Source of the DNA: CAZUNO01 sp964621445 [NCBI: Candidatus Hadarchaeota archaeon]
GTDB lineage: Archaea; CAYQAE01; CAYVLA01
Direction of reading: 5' to 3'
Assembly: GCA_964621445.1 (NCBI GenBank)
Contig: CAZUNO010000011.1
Coordinates: forward strand, 17,298 to 81,297
DNA: 64,000 nucleotides
The translations under genes were made by a program, and so were the position numbers. How positions within the stretch are numbered: position 1 is the stretch's first letter; each line of letters opens with the position of its first letter. Under the pieces are notes generated by a model. That model did no database searches. It saw only the letters and a program-made list of their open reading frames with translations, and was not told where the DNA came from. Positions 35,854 through 46,423 of the stretch are shown piece after piece.

Positions 35854-36807
35854 TTGAATAGCGAGCTTCCCTGGATAGAGAAATACAGACCGAGAAAGCT
35901 CGCGGATGTGGCAGGTCAGGAGGGCAACAAACGCATACTCTCCTCCTTCATAGAGGGCAAGAGGATGTCGCACCTCATCTTCGCGGGGCCAGCCGGGGTG
36001 GGCAAGACTACCTGCGCCCTCATCCTGGCCCGTGAGCTGCTGGGGGACACCTGGAATAGTAATTTTCTGGAACTCAACGCCTCGGACGAGAGGGGGATAG
36101 ATGTGGTGAGGACGAAGATCAAATCCTTCTGCCGATCAATGGTCCTTGGCGATGCGCCATTTCGAATAGTCTTTCTGGACGAGGTTGACAACACCACCAG
36201 CGACAGCCAGCACGCTCTCCGCCGGGAGATGGAGCAGTATACATCCACGAGCAGATTCATACTTTCATGCAACTATGCAAGCAAACTGATCTCTCCCATC
36301 CAATCCCGCTGCGTTATCCTCCGGTTCACGCCTCTCAAGCGCCAGGAGCTTGTTCAGGCCCTACGCAGGATAGCCGAGCTCCAGGAACTTGACATCGAGG
36401 ACCCGGCATACGACGCCATATTCTACGTCTCCCAGGGCGATATGAGGCAGGCCACCAACATACTCCAGGCCGCCCATTCCTTCGGGGGAACCATAACCAA
36501 CGAGATGATATACAAGATATCCGGGGAGGCCAACCCCGGGGATATCAGGCGACTGCTGGCCATCAGCCTGCAGGGCGAGTTCGAGACGGCCAGGGAGAAG
36601 CTCAGGGAGATCATCTTCGATCAGGGCCTTTCCGGCCTGGACCTGGTGAGCCAGATGCACAGGGAGGCGTCAAACATGGACCTCAACAGGAATAAGCTCT
36701 CCCGTCTGCTCCGCCTCCTCGCGGACTACGAGTTCAGGCTGGTGGAGGGTAGCAATGACCTGATCCAGAGCGAGAGCCTGGTCGCCGAGATATGTAGCCT
36801 GGAGTGA
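35854..36807 (+). CDS. rfcS: Replication factor C small subunit
   Basis: AAA+ subunit of the clamp loader that opens PCNA. Walker A is AGPAGVGKTT at residues 44-53; Walker B is FLDEVDNTTSDSQ (the usual DEADN is DEVDN here); the sensor/arginine-finger motif is IQSRCVILRF. ELNASDERGIDVVRTKIKSF is typical of RFC small subunits. At 317 residues it is of normal length and has no intein. Starts with TTG at 35854 and overlaps rfcL by four bases, the usual archaeal pairing. Confidence 0.95.
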   Translation: MNSELPWIEKYRPRKLADVAGQEGNKRILSSFIEGKRMSHLIFAGPAGVGKTTCALILARELLGDTWNSNFLELNASDERGIDVVRTKIKSFCRSMVLGDAPFRIVFLDEVDNTTSDSQHALRREMEQYTSTSRFILSCNYASKLISPIQSRCVILRFTPLKRQELVQALRRIAELQELDIEDPAYDAIFYVSQGDMRQATNILQAAHSFGGTITNEMIYKISGEANPGDIRRLLAISLQGEFETAREKLREIIFDQGLSGLDLVSQMHREASNMDLNRNKLSRLLRLLADYEFRLVEGSNDLIQSESLVAEICSLE

Positions 36808-38075
36808 TTCCCGAATTGTGGACTGAGAAACACCGGCCCAGAGAGCTATCGGAAATAAGGGGACAGGACCAGGCGATTAGCAACATCCGTAGCTGGGCCC
36901 GGTCATGGGAAGGGGATAAGCCCAGTTCCAAGGCCGTACTGCTATACGGTCCAGCGGGCACCGGCAAGACCTCGGCGGCACTGGCCTTGTCCCAGGAGAT
37001 GGAATGGGATGTGGTGGAGGTAAACGCCAGCGATAAGAGGTCCAAGTCGTCTCTCGAGGAACTGGCGAAGTCCTGCAGGACCAGGTACAGCATCCTGACC
37101 GGGAGGGGCATAAAGCTCGTAGTGCTGGACGAGATCGATGGCCTTAGCGGGACCCAGGACCGGGGCGGGGTCAAGACCATATCCAAGATGATCCGGGAGA
37201 CGGTGAACCCCATAATAATGACCTGCAACGATTACTACTCATCCAAGCTCAGGTATCTACGGCGCAAGGTTAAGGGTATCGAGTTCAAGAAGCCCAGTAC
37301 CCGTGATGTGCAGAACGTCCTCCGGGAGATCTGCCGGGATGAGGGAATACCGGTGGACAACCTGGCCCTGAGAACCCTAGCCGAGAGGTGCCAGGGCGAT
37401 CTGAGATCGGCGATCAACGATCTCCAGGCGCTCACCGTGGATGGAGAACTATCCCGGGAGGACCTGAGAACCCCCTCTACCAGGAACCAGGAGACCGATA
37501 TATTCCGGGTCCTGGATCTAATCTTCGAGGGGGATCCTGATGCCATAAGTAAGGCACGGGACCTAAATATGAGGCCGAGTCAGCTTCTCAACTGGATTGC
37601 CGAAAACGTCCACAAGAGGTTCAGGGACCCCGGTACCAGAGCCGATGCCTACGAGGTGCTCTCCACGGCTGATATATACCTCTCCTGGGTCTACAGGCGT
37701 ATGCACTGGGGTTTCTGGGGGTATGCTACGGAGATAATGACCCGGGGGCTGGGCGCCCTCACGGGCAGAAGGTATTCCTCGTTCAGGAGAAGGTATCGTT
37801 ACTCCTACCCCAGCAGCTATCTTCGCTACCGGGTACTGATGAAGAACCTGCGCAGGGCGGGCGACAAGGATTCCAGTGGCAGAGGCGATCTGGGGGACGA
37901 ACTTGATGTGGCGAGAATGATAGGTAAGAGGTGCCACATGTCGGCGAGGGCCGTCCACAGGGATTTCCTGCCCTACCTTAGGGTCATCCAGGAAAACGAC
38001 CCCCAGATGGCGGGGGGAATACTAAGGTCAGTGGGAATAAGCGAGGAGGAAATGTGTGATCTTCCATATGGATAG
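36804..38075 (+). CDS. rfcL: Replication factor C large subunit
   Basis: Large clamp-loader subunit. LWTEKHRPRELSEIRGQDQA and the Walker A LYGPAGTGKTSAALAL (about residues 47-62) are diagnostic; Walker B is LVVLDEIDGLSG, and the arginine-finger motif of small subunits is missing as expected. The C-terminal collar region contains an unusual Tyr/Arg/Ser-rich stretch (SSFRRRYRYSYPSSYLRYR). At 423 residues it is a little shorter than most archaeal RFC-L proteins. GTG start overlapping rfcS. Confidence 0.92.
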   Translation: MIPELWTEKHRPRELSEIRGQDQAISNIRSWARSWEGDKPSSKAVLLYGPAGTGKTSAALALSQEMEWDVVEVNASDKRSKSSLEELAKSCRTRYSILTGRGIKLVVLDEIDGLSGTQDRGGVKTISKMIRETVNPIIMTCNDYYSSKLRYLRRKVKGIEFKKPSTRDVQNVLREICRDEGIPVDNLALRTLAERCQGDLRSAINDLQALTVDGELSREDLRTPSTRNQETDIFRVLDLIFEGDPDAISKARDLNMRPSQLLNWIAENVHKRFRDPGTRADAYEVLSTADIYLSWVYRRMHWGFWGYATEIMTRGLGALTGRRYSSFRRRYRYSYPSSYLRYRVLMKNLRRAGDKDSSGRGDLGDELDVARMIGKRCHMSARAVHRDFLPYLRVIQENDPQMAGGILRSVGISEEEMCDLPYG

Positions 38076-38083
38076 GTGTGAGA

Positions 38084-39307
38084 ATGGTAGTTAAGGAGAT
38101 AGTGTTCAAGGGACACGTAATCGACAGCAGAATTTTGCCCGATGTACTGGACCTGATAATGGATCTGGAAGGGGAGTTCGAGTTCCTGGATTTCGAGGTC
38201 GGGAAGAAGAAGACTGACAAGTCATACGTCAGGATGCTCCTCAAGGGAAGGGACAGGGAACACCTGGACGCCATGCTCAGCGAGCTGAGGGAACTGGGAG
38301 CGGAGCTCCCGGAGATGGAGCCGCTGAGCACCGAGGAGGCCCTGGATGACGGCGTCCTGCCCCGGGGATTCTATTCAACAACCAACCACCCAACATTCGT
38401 CAATATAGAGGGCGAATGGGTTGAGGTGGAGAACGTGGAGATGGATTGCGTTATCCTGATAAAGGGCAAGCAGGCCCGGGCCGTACCCATGGGACAGGTG
38501 AAGAAGGGGGAGTCGGTGGTAATCGGCAACGGGGGTATCAGGGTGGTTCCACCGGAAAGACCCCGGGACGCGACCGGGATATTCGAGTTCATGACCAGCA
38601 ACGCCAGCTCCGAGAAACCGGTGGGTACCCTGGTCTCCCGTCTGGCCCGCGAGGTCAACAACCTCAAGGAAAGAGATGGTAGAATCGTGGTGGTGGCCGG
38701 GCCGGCCGTGGTACACACCGGTGCCGGAAGTTCCCTGGCCTGGATGGTGAGGAATGGATACGTGAGCTGCCTTCTCTCGGGCAACGCCCTGGCAGTGCAC
38801 GATGTGGAGAGCTCCCTGTACGGTACATCGCTGGGTACACGCATCGCATCGGCGGACCGACACGAGGGAGGTCACAGGCACCACCTGATGGCCATAAACG
38901 AAGTCCGGAGGGCGGGTGGCCTGGAAGGAGCCGTGGAAAACGGGGTATTGGAGGGGGGGATAATGTACGAGTGCGTTAGGAACCGGGTTCCCTTCGTACT
39001 GGCAGGATCGATAAGGGACGATGGACCGCTACCCGAGGTGATAACCGACGTCATGGAAGCTCAGCAGCAGATGCGGGAGATGCTTAAGGGAGCGGACATG
39101 GTAATGATATTCTCAACCATGCTGCACGCCATCGCGGTAGGCAACCTGTTGCCCTCCTCGGTGAGGACGGTTTGCGTGGATATCAACACCTCGGCGGTGA
39201 CCAAGCTGCTCGATCGCGGCTCGGCCCAGGTTCTGGGAATCGTTTCCGATGTCGGTGTATTTCTGCCCCTCCTGGAGAGGGAGCTAAGCGCATTGGTGGA
39301 TAAATGA
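38084..39307 (+). CDS. Archaeal ornithine cyclodeaminase family (TIGR00300/COG1915)
   Basis: The 407 residues match the family first described as the LOR/SDH conserved domain and later shown in a methanogen to convert ornithine to proline and ammonia. The N-terminal domain is KEIVFKGHVIDSRILPDVLD; the Rossmann part shows VVAGPAVVHTGAGSSLAWMV, SGNALAVHDVESSLYGTSLG and HEGGHRHHLMAINEVR. The ATG at 38084 is preferred over the in-frame GTG at 38078 because of the GGTGTGA site. It is linked to aspartate kinase by a four-base overlap and sits just behind rfcL, so the replication and amino acid genes may share a transcript. Confidence 0.85.
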   Translation: MVVKEIVFKGHVIDSRILPDVLDLIMDLEGEFEFLDFEVGKKKTDKSYVRMLLKGRDREHLDAMLSELRELGAELPEMEPLSTEEALDDGVLPRGFYSTTNHPTFVNIEGEWVEVENVEMDCVILIKGKQARAVPMGQVKKGESVVIGNGGIRVVPPERPRDATGIFEFMTSNASSEKPVGTLVSRLAREVNNLKERDGRIVVVAGPAVVHTGAGSSLAWMVRNGYVSCLLSGNALAVHDVESSLYGTSLGTRIASADRHEGGHRHHLMAINEVRRAGGLEGAVENGVLEGGIMYECVRNRVPFVLAGSIRDDGPLPEVITDVMEAQQQMREMLKGADMVMIFSTMLHAIAVGNLLPSSVRTVCVDINTSAVTKLLDRGSAQVLGIVSDVGVFLPLLERELSALVDK

Positions 39308-40707
39308 GGCTGGTGATGAAGTTCGGCGGGGCCCTTCTGGCCTCGGCGTCGGGCATAATGAGATGTGCTAACCTGGTCAAGAGCGAGGTGGAGAGAGGAA
39401 ATCAGGTCGTGGTGGTGGTGTCAGCGGTCCGGGGGGTGACCGACCGGTTGCTAACCGGCGCCCGAGAGATAATCGAGCTCGAGCGGGATGAAGCGGAGGG
39501 CTGGATAGAGGATTTCTGCACTAAAATTGGCGATACCCACCTGTCACTGCTATGTGAAATGGTCCCCGACCAGGGACCGCTCCCCCATATCGATGAGATA
39601 GCCGATTTCCTGAAGGAAGCATTGGCTGCTTACCATGATGACCGCTCCGAGCATTCGCTGGATGCCATAGCCTCCATCGGCGAGAGGTTTTCGGCCCCCC
39701 TGTTTTCCCTGGCCCTTTCCCAGGTTGGAATAGAGTCCCGATCGATGCTGGGGGGTGAGGCGGGAATAATCACAGACTCGAACTACAGGAACGCGGTTCC
39801 CGATATGGACATGTGCCGGGTTGAGGTGAGGGGTAAGGTCGGGCTTCTCCTAGATCGTGGAATCACCCCGGTGATAACCGGTTTCGTGGCCCGGGACCAG
39901 GGGGGCAGGATAACCACCCTGGGCAGAGGGGGCTCGGACTACACCGCGTCCATACTGGGGGCCTGCCTGGATTCCGACGAGATATGGATATGGAAGGACG
40001 TCGGGGGCATAATGACCGCCAACCCCGATCTCATACCCGAGGCCAGGACCGTACCCAGGCTCTCCTACACCGAGGCGGCCGAGCTTGCACATTTCGGGGC
40101 CGAGGTGCTTCATCCCAAGACCATGGCCCCGGCCATGGAGGGTGGCATACCCATACGGGTAAAGGACTCCGGCAGTCCCGAGTCCGGGGGAACCCTCATC
40201 AGCGAGAAAACCATGAGCGTTTCCACGGCCGTGAAGGCGGTGACCAGCATAGACCGGGTTGGGTTGGTATCGGTGTCGGGCACCGAGATGGCGGGGGTTC
40301 CCGGGGTGGCGGCCAGCGTGTTCGACAGGCTTGCCGATGCTGGCATAAACGTGATGATGATATCACAGAGTTCATCCGAGATCAACATAACCCTGGTGGT
40401 CCCCGGCGGAGAGGTCTCCCTGTGTCGGAGGACCATGGCCAGGGATTTCGAGGAGCACGATCTGGTGGAGGACATAGAGTTCGACGAGGATATCTCCATA
40501 ATCTCCGTGGTGGGGGCCGGAATGAGGGGCACGCCGGGGGTGGCGGCAAAGGTATTCCAGTCCGTGGCCGACGCTGGGATTAACGTGATAATGATAGCTC
40601 AGGGTTCCTCCGAGGTCAATATATCCTTCGTGGTATCCCGCGAGGATTCACCGAGGGCCGTGGAAGCCATCCACCGCAGTTTCAAGCTCGGTCAGCCGTT
40701 TCAGTAG
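39304..40707 (+). CDS. Aspartate kinase with two ACT domains
   Basis: First step of the aspartate pathway to threonine, methionine and lysine. The kinase domain begins [17 protein letters not shown] (canonical KFGGTSV, with alanine in place of threonine here), and [20 protein letters not shown] is the second signature. Two tandem ACT domains (from about residue 315, [20 protein letters not shown], and 395, [20 protein letters not shown]) predict feedback inhibition. At 467 residues it is normal for a monofunctional enzyme. It is convergent with threonine synthase and overlaps its 3' end by 26 bases. Confidence 0.93.
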   Translation: MRLVMKFGGALLASASGIMRCANLVKSEVERGNQVVVVVSAVRGVTDRLLTGAREIIELERDEAEGWIEDFCTKIGDTHLSLLCEMVPDQGPLPHIDEIADFLKEALAAYHDDRSEHSLDAIASIGERFSAPLFSLALSQVGIESRSMLGGEAGIITDSNYRNAVPDMDMCRVEVRGKVGLLLDRGITPVITGFVARDQGGRITTLGRGGSDYTASILGACLDSDEIWIWKDVGGIMTANPDLIPEARTVPRLSYTEAAELAHFGAEVLHPKTMAPAMEGGIPIRVKDSGSPESGGTLISEKTMSVSTAVKAVTSIDRVGLVSVSGTEMAGVPGVAASVFDRLADAGINVMMISQSSSEINITLVVPGGEVSLCRRTMARDFEEHDLVEDIEFDEDISIISVVGAGMRGTPGVAAKVFQSVADAGINVIMIAQGSSEVNISFVVSREDSPRAVEAIHRSFKLGQPFQ

Positions 40708-41779
40708 TCGGGGTCTCGGACTCCAGTCCCAGGTAGTCTGCCACGTCCTCCACCCTGGGTGGGAGGGCGTCCGGCTCCTCTATGAGCCCGATGGCCATGT
40801 CGGGGTCCTTGAGCCCGTGCCCGGTGAGAATGCAGACCGCGCTGTCGCCGGTCCGGACCTCTCCCCTCTCCAATGCCTTGGCAAGGCCGGCCACCGAGGC
40901 GGCTGAGGCCGGTTCCACGAAGATGCCCTCCCGGGAGGCCAGTGCCCGGTAGGCCTTGGTTATCTCCTGGTCGGTGACCGCGGTAATTGAGCCATCGGAT
41001 TCATCGGCGGCCCTCACCGCCTTATCCCAGCTGGCGGGGTTGCCTATCTTTATGGCCGTGGCCAAGGTCTCCGGTTCCTCGACCTCGTGGCCCAGGACTA
41101 TGGGTGCCGCTCCCGCGGCCTGGAATCCCAGCATCTTGGGTGTCCCCGGCGACCTCCCGCCAGCGGCGTACTCCTTGAACCCCTTCCAGTAGGCGGTTAT
41201 GTTGCCGGCGTTGCCCACGGGTATGCACAGGCAGTCCGGGTTGGTGCCCAGCTGGTCACATATCTCGAAGGCCCCGGTCTTCTGGCCCTCAATTCGGTTG
41301 GGGTTTATGGAATTGACCAGGGTCACCGGGTACTGGTCGGTGATGGATCGGACAATCCTCAGGGCGTCGTCGAAGTTGCCCTCTATGGCGATAACGATGG
41401 CATTGTGGACCAAAGCCTGGGCAAGTTTGCCCTTGGCTATGGCCCCCTTGGGGATCACCACCGCGGCATCGATCTCCGACCGGGCTCCATAGGCGGCTGC
41501 AGAGGCCGAGGTATTGCCGGTGGAGGCACACATTATCATCTCCGAACCCTCCTCCATCGCCTTGGAGACCGCCATGGTCATGCCCCTATCCTTGAAGGAC
41601 CCCGTGGGGTTCATGCCCTCCATCTTGAAGTAGAGTTCTATTCCCGCTCTGGGTCCTAGATAGGTCGATTTCACCAGGGGCGTGTTTCCCTCGTTCAGGG
41701 TTACCACCGGCGTTTCCTCGCTAACCGGCAGGAATTCCCTGTAGGTTTCGATCACTCCGGGCCAGAATTCGTCCTTCAT
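40682..41779 (-). CDS. thrC: Threonine synthase
   Basis: PLP enzyme converting O-phosphohomoserine to threonine. [20 protein letters not shown] contains the PLP-binding lysine, and [20 protein letters not shown] and [19 protein letters not shown] form the phosphate loop. [17 protein letters not shown] is the C-terminal motif. At 365 residues it is the shorter thermophile/archaeal type without a SAM-regulated N-terminal domain. It overlaps homoserine dehydrogenase by four bases, so hom-thrC is one operon with the ACT-V4R gene. Confidence 0.94.
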   Translation of the reverse strand: MKDEFWPGVIETYREFLPVSEETPVVTLNEGNTPLVKSTYLGPRAGIELYFKMEGMNPTGSFKDRGMTMAVSKAMEEGSEMIMCASTGNTSASAAAYGARSEIDAAVVIPKGAIAKGKLAQALVHNAIVIAIEGNFDDALRIVRSITDQYPVTLVNSINPNRIEGQKTGAFEICDQLGTNPDCLCIPVGNAGNITAYWKGFKEYAAGGRSPGTPKMLGFQAAGAAPIVLGHEVEEPETLATAIKIGNPASWDKAVRAADESDGSITAVTDQEITKAYRALASREGIFVEPASAASVAGLAKALERGEVRTGDSAVCILTGHGLKDPDMAIGLIEEPDALPPRVEDVADYLGLESETPTTETADRA

Positions 41780-43080
41780 AGTTCATCCTCCACTCTGATA
41801 CAAGATCCAATGCTCTCGACAACTTCCAGCTTGCTCATCCTGGAAAGGGCCTCGGTTATGTTGCCTTCCCTGGCCTTGTGGGTCATGAACACCAGGTCCA
41901 CCACCCTTCCCTTTTCCTCGGCCTGTCTCACGCTGGCCAGGCTTATATCCTCCTCACCGAACACCCCTGCTATGCTTGCCAGGGCCCCGGGGCGGTCAAT
42001 AACCCTGAGCCTCATGTAGTATTTGGTCTCCAGCTTCCCGATGTCCATCACGTTTTCGGCCCTAGCCGTGGGCAGTCCGCTCTCGAATCCCACCTTTGAG
42101 TCTGAGAGAAGGGATCTGGAGGCGTCGAGTATGTCGGCCACCACGGCGCTACCGGCCGAGGGACCTCCGGCACCGGTGCCGTAGAAAAGACCGGGACCAG
42201 CGGAGTCGGTGTTCACGAAAACCGCGTTGTAAATGCCGGTGACCGAGGTCAGGAGATGATCCTGGGGTATGAGGGTTGGATGGACCCTTATCTCGAGTCC
42301 ACCCCGTTCTTTTTTACCCACGGCCAGAAGCTTTATGGTGTAGCCCAACTCCCGGGCGTAGCCTATGTCCTTCTGGGAGACCGAGGTGATTCCCTCCCTG
42401 AAGACACGGTCCAGGGTAACCCAGCCCCCGAAGGATATGGAGGCCAGAATTGCCATCTTGTGGGCGGCGTCGATGCCCTCTATGTCGTAGGAGGGGTCGG
42501 CCTCGGCGTAGCCCATCCTGGTGGCCTCGTCAAGCGCCTCCTGGAATTCCATGCCCTCCACGGACATCTTGCTCAGTATGTAGTTGGTGGTCCCGTTCAC
42601 GATCCCGTAGATCTGCTCCAGGTTATTCCCGGCCAGTCCCTGGTGGATCCCCCTGAGCAGCGGTATCCCGCCTCCAACCGAGGCCTCGAAATACAGGCCG
42701 GACCCGCTTTTCCTGGACAGGGAGACTAGCTCAAAACCGGAGTTGGCCATTACCTCCTTGTTGGCGGTGACCACCGTTTTGCCGGATCTCAGTGCCCTCT
42801 CCATGAATGATCGGGCGGGTTCAAGTCCCCCTATCAATTCCACTACTATGTCAATTTCCGGGTCATCAAGCAGTTCTCCGGCCTCGGTGGTGAAGACCTC
42901 GCTCGGGATGTCGAGCTCCCTTCCGAGCTCCTCTCTTCTGTCGGCCACTTTGGCCACCCGTATCTCGGCACCGGTTCGGGACCGCAACCTTTCCCTCTGG
43001 TCCCTGAGTATCCGGTAGGTGGCGGCACCCACGGTGCCCAATCCTATAATGCCCACTTTGATGGTCTTCAACGGACTCAC
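41776..43080 (-). CDS. hom: Homoserine dehydrogenase with C-terminal ACT domain
   Basis: Reduces aspartate semialdehyde to homoserine. NAD(P) motif [20 protein letters not shown] at the N-terminus; catalytic region [21 protein letters not shown] and [20 protein letters not shown]. The C-terminal 80 residues ([20 protein letters not shown]) are an ACT domain for threonine feedback. At 434 residues it is typical. GTG start at 43080. The upstream ACT-V4R gene ends one base before it. Confidence 0.95.
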   Translation of the reverse strand: MSPLKTIKVGIIGLGTVGAATYRILRDQRERLRSRTGAEIRVAKVADRREELGRELDIPSEVFTTEAGELLDDPEIDIVVELIGGLEPARSFMERALRSGKTVVTANKEVMANSGFELVSLSRKSGSGLYFEASVGGGIPLLRGIHQGLAGNNLEQIYGIVNGTTNYILSKMSVEGMEFQEALDEATRMGYAEADPSYDIEGIDAAHKMAILASISFGGWVTLDRVFREGITSVSQKDIGYARELGYTIKLLAVGKKERGGLEIRVHPTLIPQDHLLTSVTGIYNAVFVNTDSAGPGLFYGTGAGGPSAGSAVVADILDASRSLLSDSKVGFESGLPTARAENVMDIGKLETKYYMRLRVIDRPGALASIAGVFGEEDISLASVRQAEEKGRVVDLVFMTHKAREGNITEALSRMSKLEVVESIGSCIRVEDEL

Positions 43081-43081
43081 C

Positions 43082-43885
43082 TCAAATTACATCGATGTTC
43101 TCGCTGATCGTCTGGAACTCTCTCAGCTTCTCGTTGGAGGGGCTTTCCACCTTGAACACGCACCTCTCCTGGTAATTTGCCAGGCACTCCACCTCGGTAA
43201 CATGTACCTCTTCCATCATTATTTGGGAAAGGATGCCCTCGAGTATGCCACACACGGCGAAGCAGGAGGGGCCCTTTCCCCGGAACTCCCGGGAGGAGAA
43301 GCAGTTCTCTATTATTACCAGCCCGTTGTCCACATCTATGGTAACGCTGTCCCCAATGGCTCTGGACTCCAGTATCTTCTCCCATACCGGCAGCTTGTTT
43401 GTCAGTTCGCCTATCTCATCCAGCCAGTAGTCGGCCATGACCTTTCCGAAATCCCTTCCCATGTTCCTGAGGACCTCGGGGTCCACGTGGGGTTTCATTC
43501 TGGACCATTCATTCAGACCTATGGGTAGTATGTCCTGGTCGAACATCCGCAGCCCCTTGAAATGAGAGTCGAAAATCACGTCCTTTGACTCGTTTATCTC
43601 AATGGCGTAGATTACGTTGGTGAACTCTATCTCCTTCCTGACCTGCTTCATGTCCACATCGCTATCGGTTATATCCACGAAAGCGCTGTACCTGCCGGAA
43701 ACGCCCCTCTCGGCGGTATCGAACCAGCCCAGCTTGAGGTCGATCCCGTGTTTGGCCAGAATGGAGAGCACCTTGCTCTGGGACCCCGGAACGTCCTCCA
43801 GGGTCATGGATATCTGAGCGAGCTTTCTTCCCTTTGCCGTGTAGTATATACCTATATCACGGTCACCGATTTCATCTTCTTCCAA
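43082..43885 (-). CDS. ACT plus V4R-domain protein, probable amino acid sensor
   Basis: The 267 residues combine an N-terminal ACT domain (ISMTLEDVPGSQSKVLSILA, about residues 25-44) with a C-terminal V4R (4-vinyl-reductase-like) domain (GKGPSCFAVCGILEGILSQI, then VTEVECLANYQERCVFKVES, about 205-255). V4R domains bind small hydrophobic ligands or metals through cysteines, four of which are seen here. No DNA-binding or catalytic domain is evident. It precedes hom and thrC with a one-base gap, so a role in sensing threonine or a related amino acid, or in an alternative homoserine route, is a reasonable inference. TTG start at 43885. Confidence 0.72.
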   Translation of the reverse strand: MEEDEIGDRDIGIYYTAKGRKLAQISMTLEDVPGSQSKVLSILAKHGIDLKLGWFDTAERGVSGRYSAFVDITDSDVDMKQVRKEIEFTNVIYAIEINESKDVIFDSHFKGLRMFDQDILPIGLNEWSRMKPHVDPEVLRNMGRDFGKVMADYWLDEIGELTNKLPVWEKILESRAIGDSVTIDVDNGLVIIENCFSSREFRGKGPSCFAVCGILEGILSQIMMEEVHVTEVECLANYQERCVFKVESPSNEKLREFQTISENIDVI

Positions 43886-43903
43886 TTAGTCCCCCTCGGA
43901 CTT

Positions 43904-44806
43904 TCACCTAAATATTTTAGTAAGCGGGTGTCCCTGGGCCGGTTTGGTACGGTATTCCCATCTGTTCTGGTAGGCTGAAAAGGCGTCAACTGCGGCGATT
44001 GCCCAGGTGATCCAGCGGGCGTAGCCGATGGGCCCGTACATCACGAAGTCGCATCCCATGACCACCGAGGTTATGGTGGAGGCCACGTGTGCCGAGCGAT
44101 ATATATCCTTGCTCTTCCTGGCCTTCTTCCACTGTGTGGTGGCGTTGCTGGCCCCGCAGCCCACGGGGAGGCCGAACTTCTCCTTTACCAGGTAGCATGC
44201 TTTGCTGGCAGTCCCTATGCTGGGAACGTCAAGAACCATGGTGTCCACCAGGAACTTCTCGAATCCTACCTCCTTGGCCACCGGCAGGAGCTCGTTCTCA
44301 AGAATATCCAGCCTTCCTCCGGCCGACATGACCTTCTTGTCGAAGGTTAGAAGCACGCAGGTCTCCAGATTCAGGTCCTTCACCTGCTCGATCTCGTCCT
44401 CGGTGTAATCTGGAGAAATTGAGTTGTATATTGCCCTCTTCTCCAGGCCCACCTCGGAGCAGTGCTTGGCCACCGGTAGCCTCACGTCGGCGGTGATACC
44501 GTCGACCAGGAAGGGAACCTCGGTTTTCTCGGCGACCCAGTCAACGTAGCGTTCCAGGGCCTCCGGGTGGTTGCCCACAACGTCAAGTATGTAGGGGGTT
44601 CCCGTTTCATCCTTCAGAGAATCAACCCTGTTAATGAGCTTCTCGGCCTTCTTCTCGTCGAAAAGCCCCTTCTTTTCGTCCTTAACGATGCTATGTCCGG
44701 TGAAGAATATGCTGGGGATGGCCACGGTTGGGTTGGTGCCCGGCTGTCCGCCAATCTTCACTTCACCTATGTCATATACGGTCTGTTCCACTGGGTATTT
44801 GAACAA
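43904..44806 (-). CDS. mtrH: MtrH-like tetrahydromethanopterin methyltransferase
   Basis: MtrH moves a methyl group between a corrinoid and tetrahydromethanopterin. The 300 residues match closely: GGQPGTNPTVAIPSIFFTGH at the N-terminus, YILDVVGNHPEALERYVDWV, DGITADVRLPVAKHCSEVGL and GASNATTQWKKARKSKDIYR. No other Mtr subunit is nearby, so this is the stand-alone form that in several archaea pairs with corrinoid proteins of methylated-compound metabolism. The TTG start at 44806 has a strong GGAGGAGG site. Its neighbours (rtcB upstream, ACT-V4R downstream) give no methyl donor. Confidence 0.88.
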   Translation of the reverse strand: MFKYPVEQTVYDIGEVKIGGQPGTNPTVAIPSIFFTGHSIVKDEKKGLFDEKKAEKLINRVDSLKDETGTPYILDVVGNHPEALERYVDWVAEKTEVPFLVDGITADVRLPVAKHCSEVGLEKRAIYNSISPDYTEDEIEQVKDLNLETCVLLTFDKKVMSAGGRLDILENELLPVAKEVGFEKFLVDTMVLDVPSIGTASKACYLVKEKFGLPVGCGASNATTQWKKARKSKDIYRSAHVASTITSVVMGCDFVMYGPIGYARWITWAIAAVDAFSAYQNRWEYRTKPAQGHPLTKIFR

Positions 44807-44834
44807 ATGGTCCTCCTCCTTTCCGTTTTCTGAA

Positions 44835-46280
44835 TCAGCCCTTGGTTACGGCCAGAGGCCTCAGCTTGGCGACTTTTCTGCTTATTCCCACCTTGTGGCA
44901 GACATCTACAACGTTATTAATGTCCTTGTAAGCGCCGGGGGCTTCCTCCGCGATCACCGGCATACTTGCAGCTTTAACTATGATTCCCTCCTTTTCCAGA
45001 TCGCTCTGCACGGTCTCTCCCCAGAAGTTCTTCTTGGCCTTGGTGCGGCTGAGTATTCTGCCGGCGCCGTGACAGGTGGAGCCGAATGTCTCGTTCATGG
45101 CGGTCTCCGTTCCCACCAGCAGGTAGGAGGCGGTGCCCATGTCTCCGGGTATGATCACCGGCTGTCCTATCTCCGAATAGTCGTCGGGTATGGAGTCGCT
45201 TCCCGGGCCGAAGCTACGGGTTGCTCCCTTACGGTGTACGCATAGTTCCATATCCTCTCCATCTACGGTGTGATACTCCATCTTCCCGATGTTGTGGGCC
45301 ACGTCGTAGACCATGCTCATGTCCAGGCTCTCCGGGCTCTCGCCAAGCACGTCCTGGAAGGTCTCCCTCACCCAGTGCATTATCATCTGCCTGTTGCCCC
45401 ATGCGTAGTTGGCCCCTGCTGACATGGCCGCCATGTAGGAGTCGGCCTCCGGGGTGCCAAGGGGTGCACAGGCCAGCTCGCGGTCCGGGATGTCTATGTC
45501 GTACTTCTTTACCGCTTTCTCCATAACCTTGAGGTAGTCGGAGCATATCTGGTGCCCGCAACCCCTGGAACCGGTATGTATCATGGTTGTTACCTGGTTC
45601 TCGTGATCTATCCCCATCACTTCGGCGGCTTTCTGGTCGAAGATCTTGTCCACGTACTGGATTTCCAGGAAATGGTTTCCGCTACCCAGACTTCCCAGCT
45701 GGGGGATCCCCCTTTTCTTGGCCCTGTCGCTGATAACCGAGGAGTCGGCCCTTTCCAGAGACCCGTTTTCCTCCATATGCTCCAGGTCCTCGTCCCAGCC
45801 GTAGCCGTTCTCCACGGCCCAGGCGGCACCTCTCTCCAACACCTGTTCTATCTCCCTGCTGTCCAGCTTCACCCTGCCCTTACTGCCCAGTCCGGAGGGG
45901 ACATTCTTGAAAGCTGTGTTTATTAGGGATTTCAGGTTGGACTTTATGTCCTCCTTGTCCAGGTTGGTGCGGAGCAGCCTGACTCCGCAGTTGATGTCAT
46001 AACCTATTCCACCGGGGCTTATTACCCCGTCCTCTGAGTCGAAGGCTGCCACCCCTCCGATGGGAAAGCCGTATCCAAGGTGGACATCCGGCATGGCCAT
46101 GGAGTAATTGACGATGCCCGGGAGGCATGCGATATTGACCACCTGGCCTATGGTCCGATTGTCGATTTCCTTCAATAATTTCGAGTCAGCGATTACCCTC
46201 CCCGGCACCCTCATACAGTCCTTGTAGCTGGCGGGGATCTCGTGAACGAGTTCGGATATCTTCTTCATTTGGTTGCTCAT
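44835..46280 (-). CDS. rtcB: RNA-splicing ligase RtcB
   Basis: GTP- and manganese-dependent ligase that joins 2',3'-cyclic phosphate or 3'-phosphate and 5'-OH ends; in archaea it seals tRNA exons after intron removal. Metal and active-site motifs are intact: [55 protein letters not shown], and the GMP-accepting histidine in [17 protein letters not shown]. At 481 residues, without intein. Archease lies 3 kb away on the same strand and an intron-containing tRNA-Lys 4 kb away. Confidence 0.95.
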   Translation of the reverse strand: MSNQMKKISELVHEIPASYKDCMRVPGRVIADSKLLKEIDNRTIGQVVNIACLPGIVNYSMAMPDVHLGYGFPIGGVAAFDSEDGVISPGGIGYDINCGVRLLRTNLDKEDIKSNLKSLINTAFKNVPSGLGSKGRVKLDSREIEQVLERGAAWAVENGYGWDEDLEHMEENGSLERADSSVISDRAKKRGIPQLGSLGSGNHFLEIQYVDKIFDQKAAEVMGIDHENQVTTMIHTGSRGCGHQICSDYLKVMEKAVKKYDIDIPDRELACAPLGTPEADSYMAAMSAGANYAWGNRQMIMHWVRETFQDVLGESPESLDMSMVYDVAHNIGKMEYHTVDGEDMELCVHRKGATRSFGPGSDSIPDDYSEIGQPVIIPGDMGTASYLLVGTETAMNETFGSTCHGAGRILSRTKAKKNFWGETVQSDLEKEGIIVKAASMPVIAEEAPGAYKDINNVVDVCHKVGISRKVAKLRPLAVTKG

Positions 46281-46423
46281 GTATGTCTACCTTCCCTAGA
46301 ATAGGCGTTCCTTACTGGAATGGTTCATCTTTGGATTTGAAAACTCTTTTCCATCAGCGGGGCAGGTGCAGTTTGCCCTCAAGGGGCTCAAATACTTATC
46401 TTGAATGAGCCATCTCACAGCAT

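Noticed and set aside
41087-41659. A 190-codon plus-strand frame opposite threonine synthase
   Set aside because: It is the antisense shadow of a strongly conserved gene; its translation is Gly/His-rich without any family resemblance.
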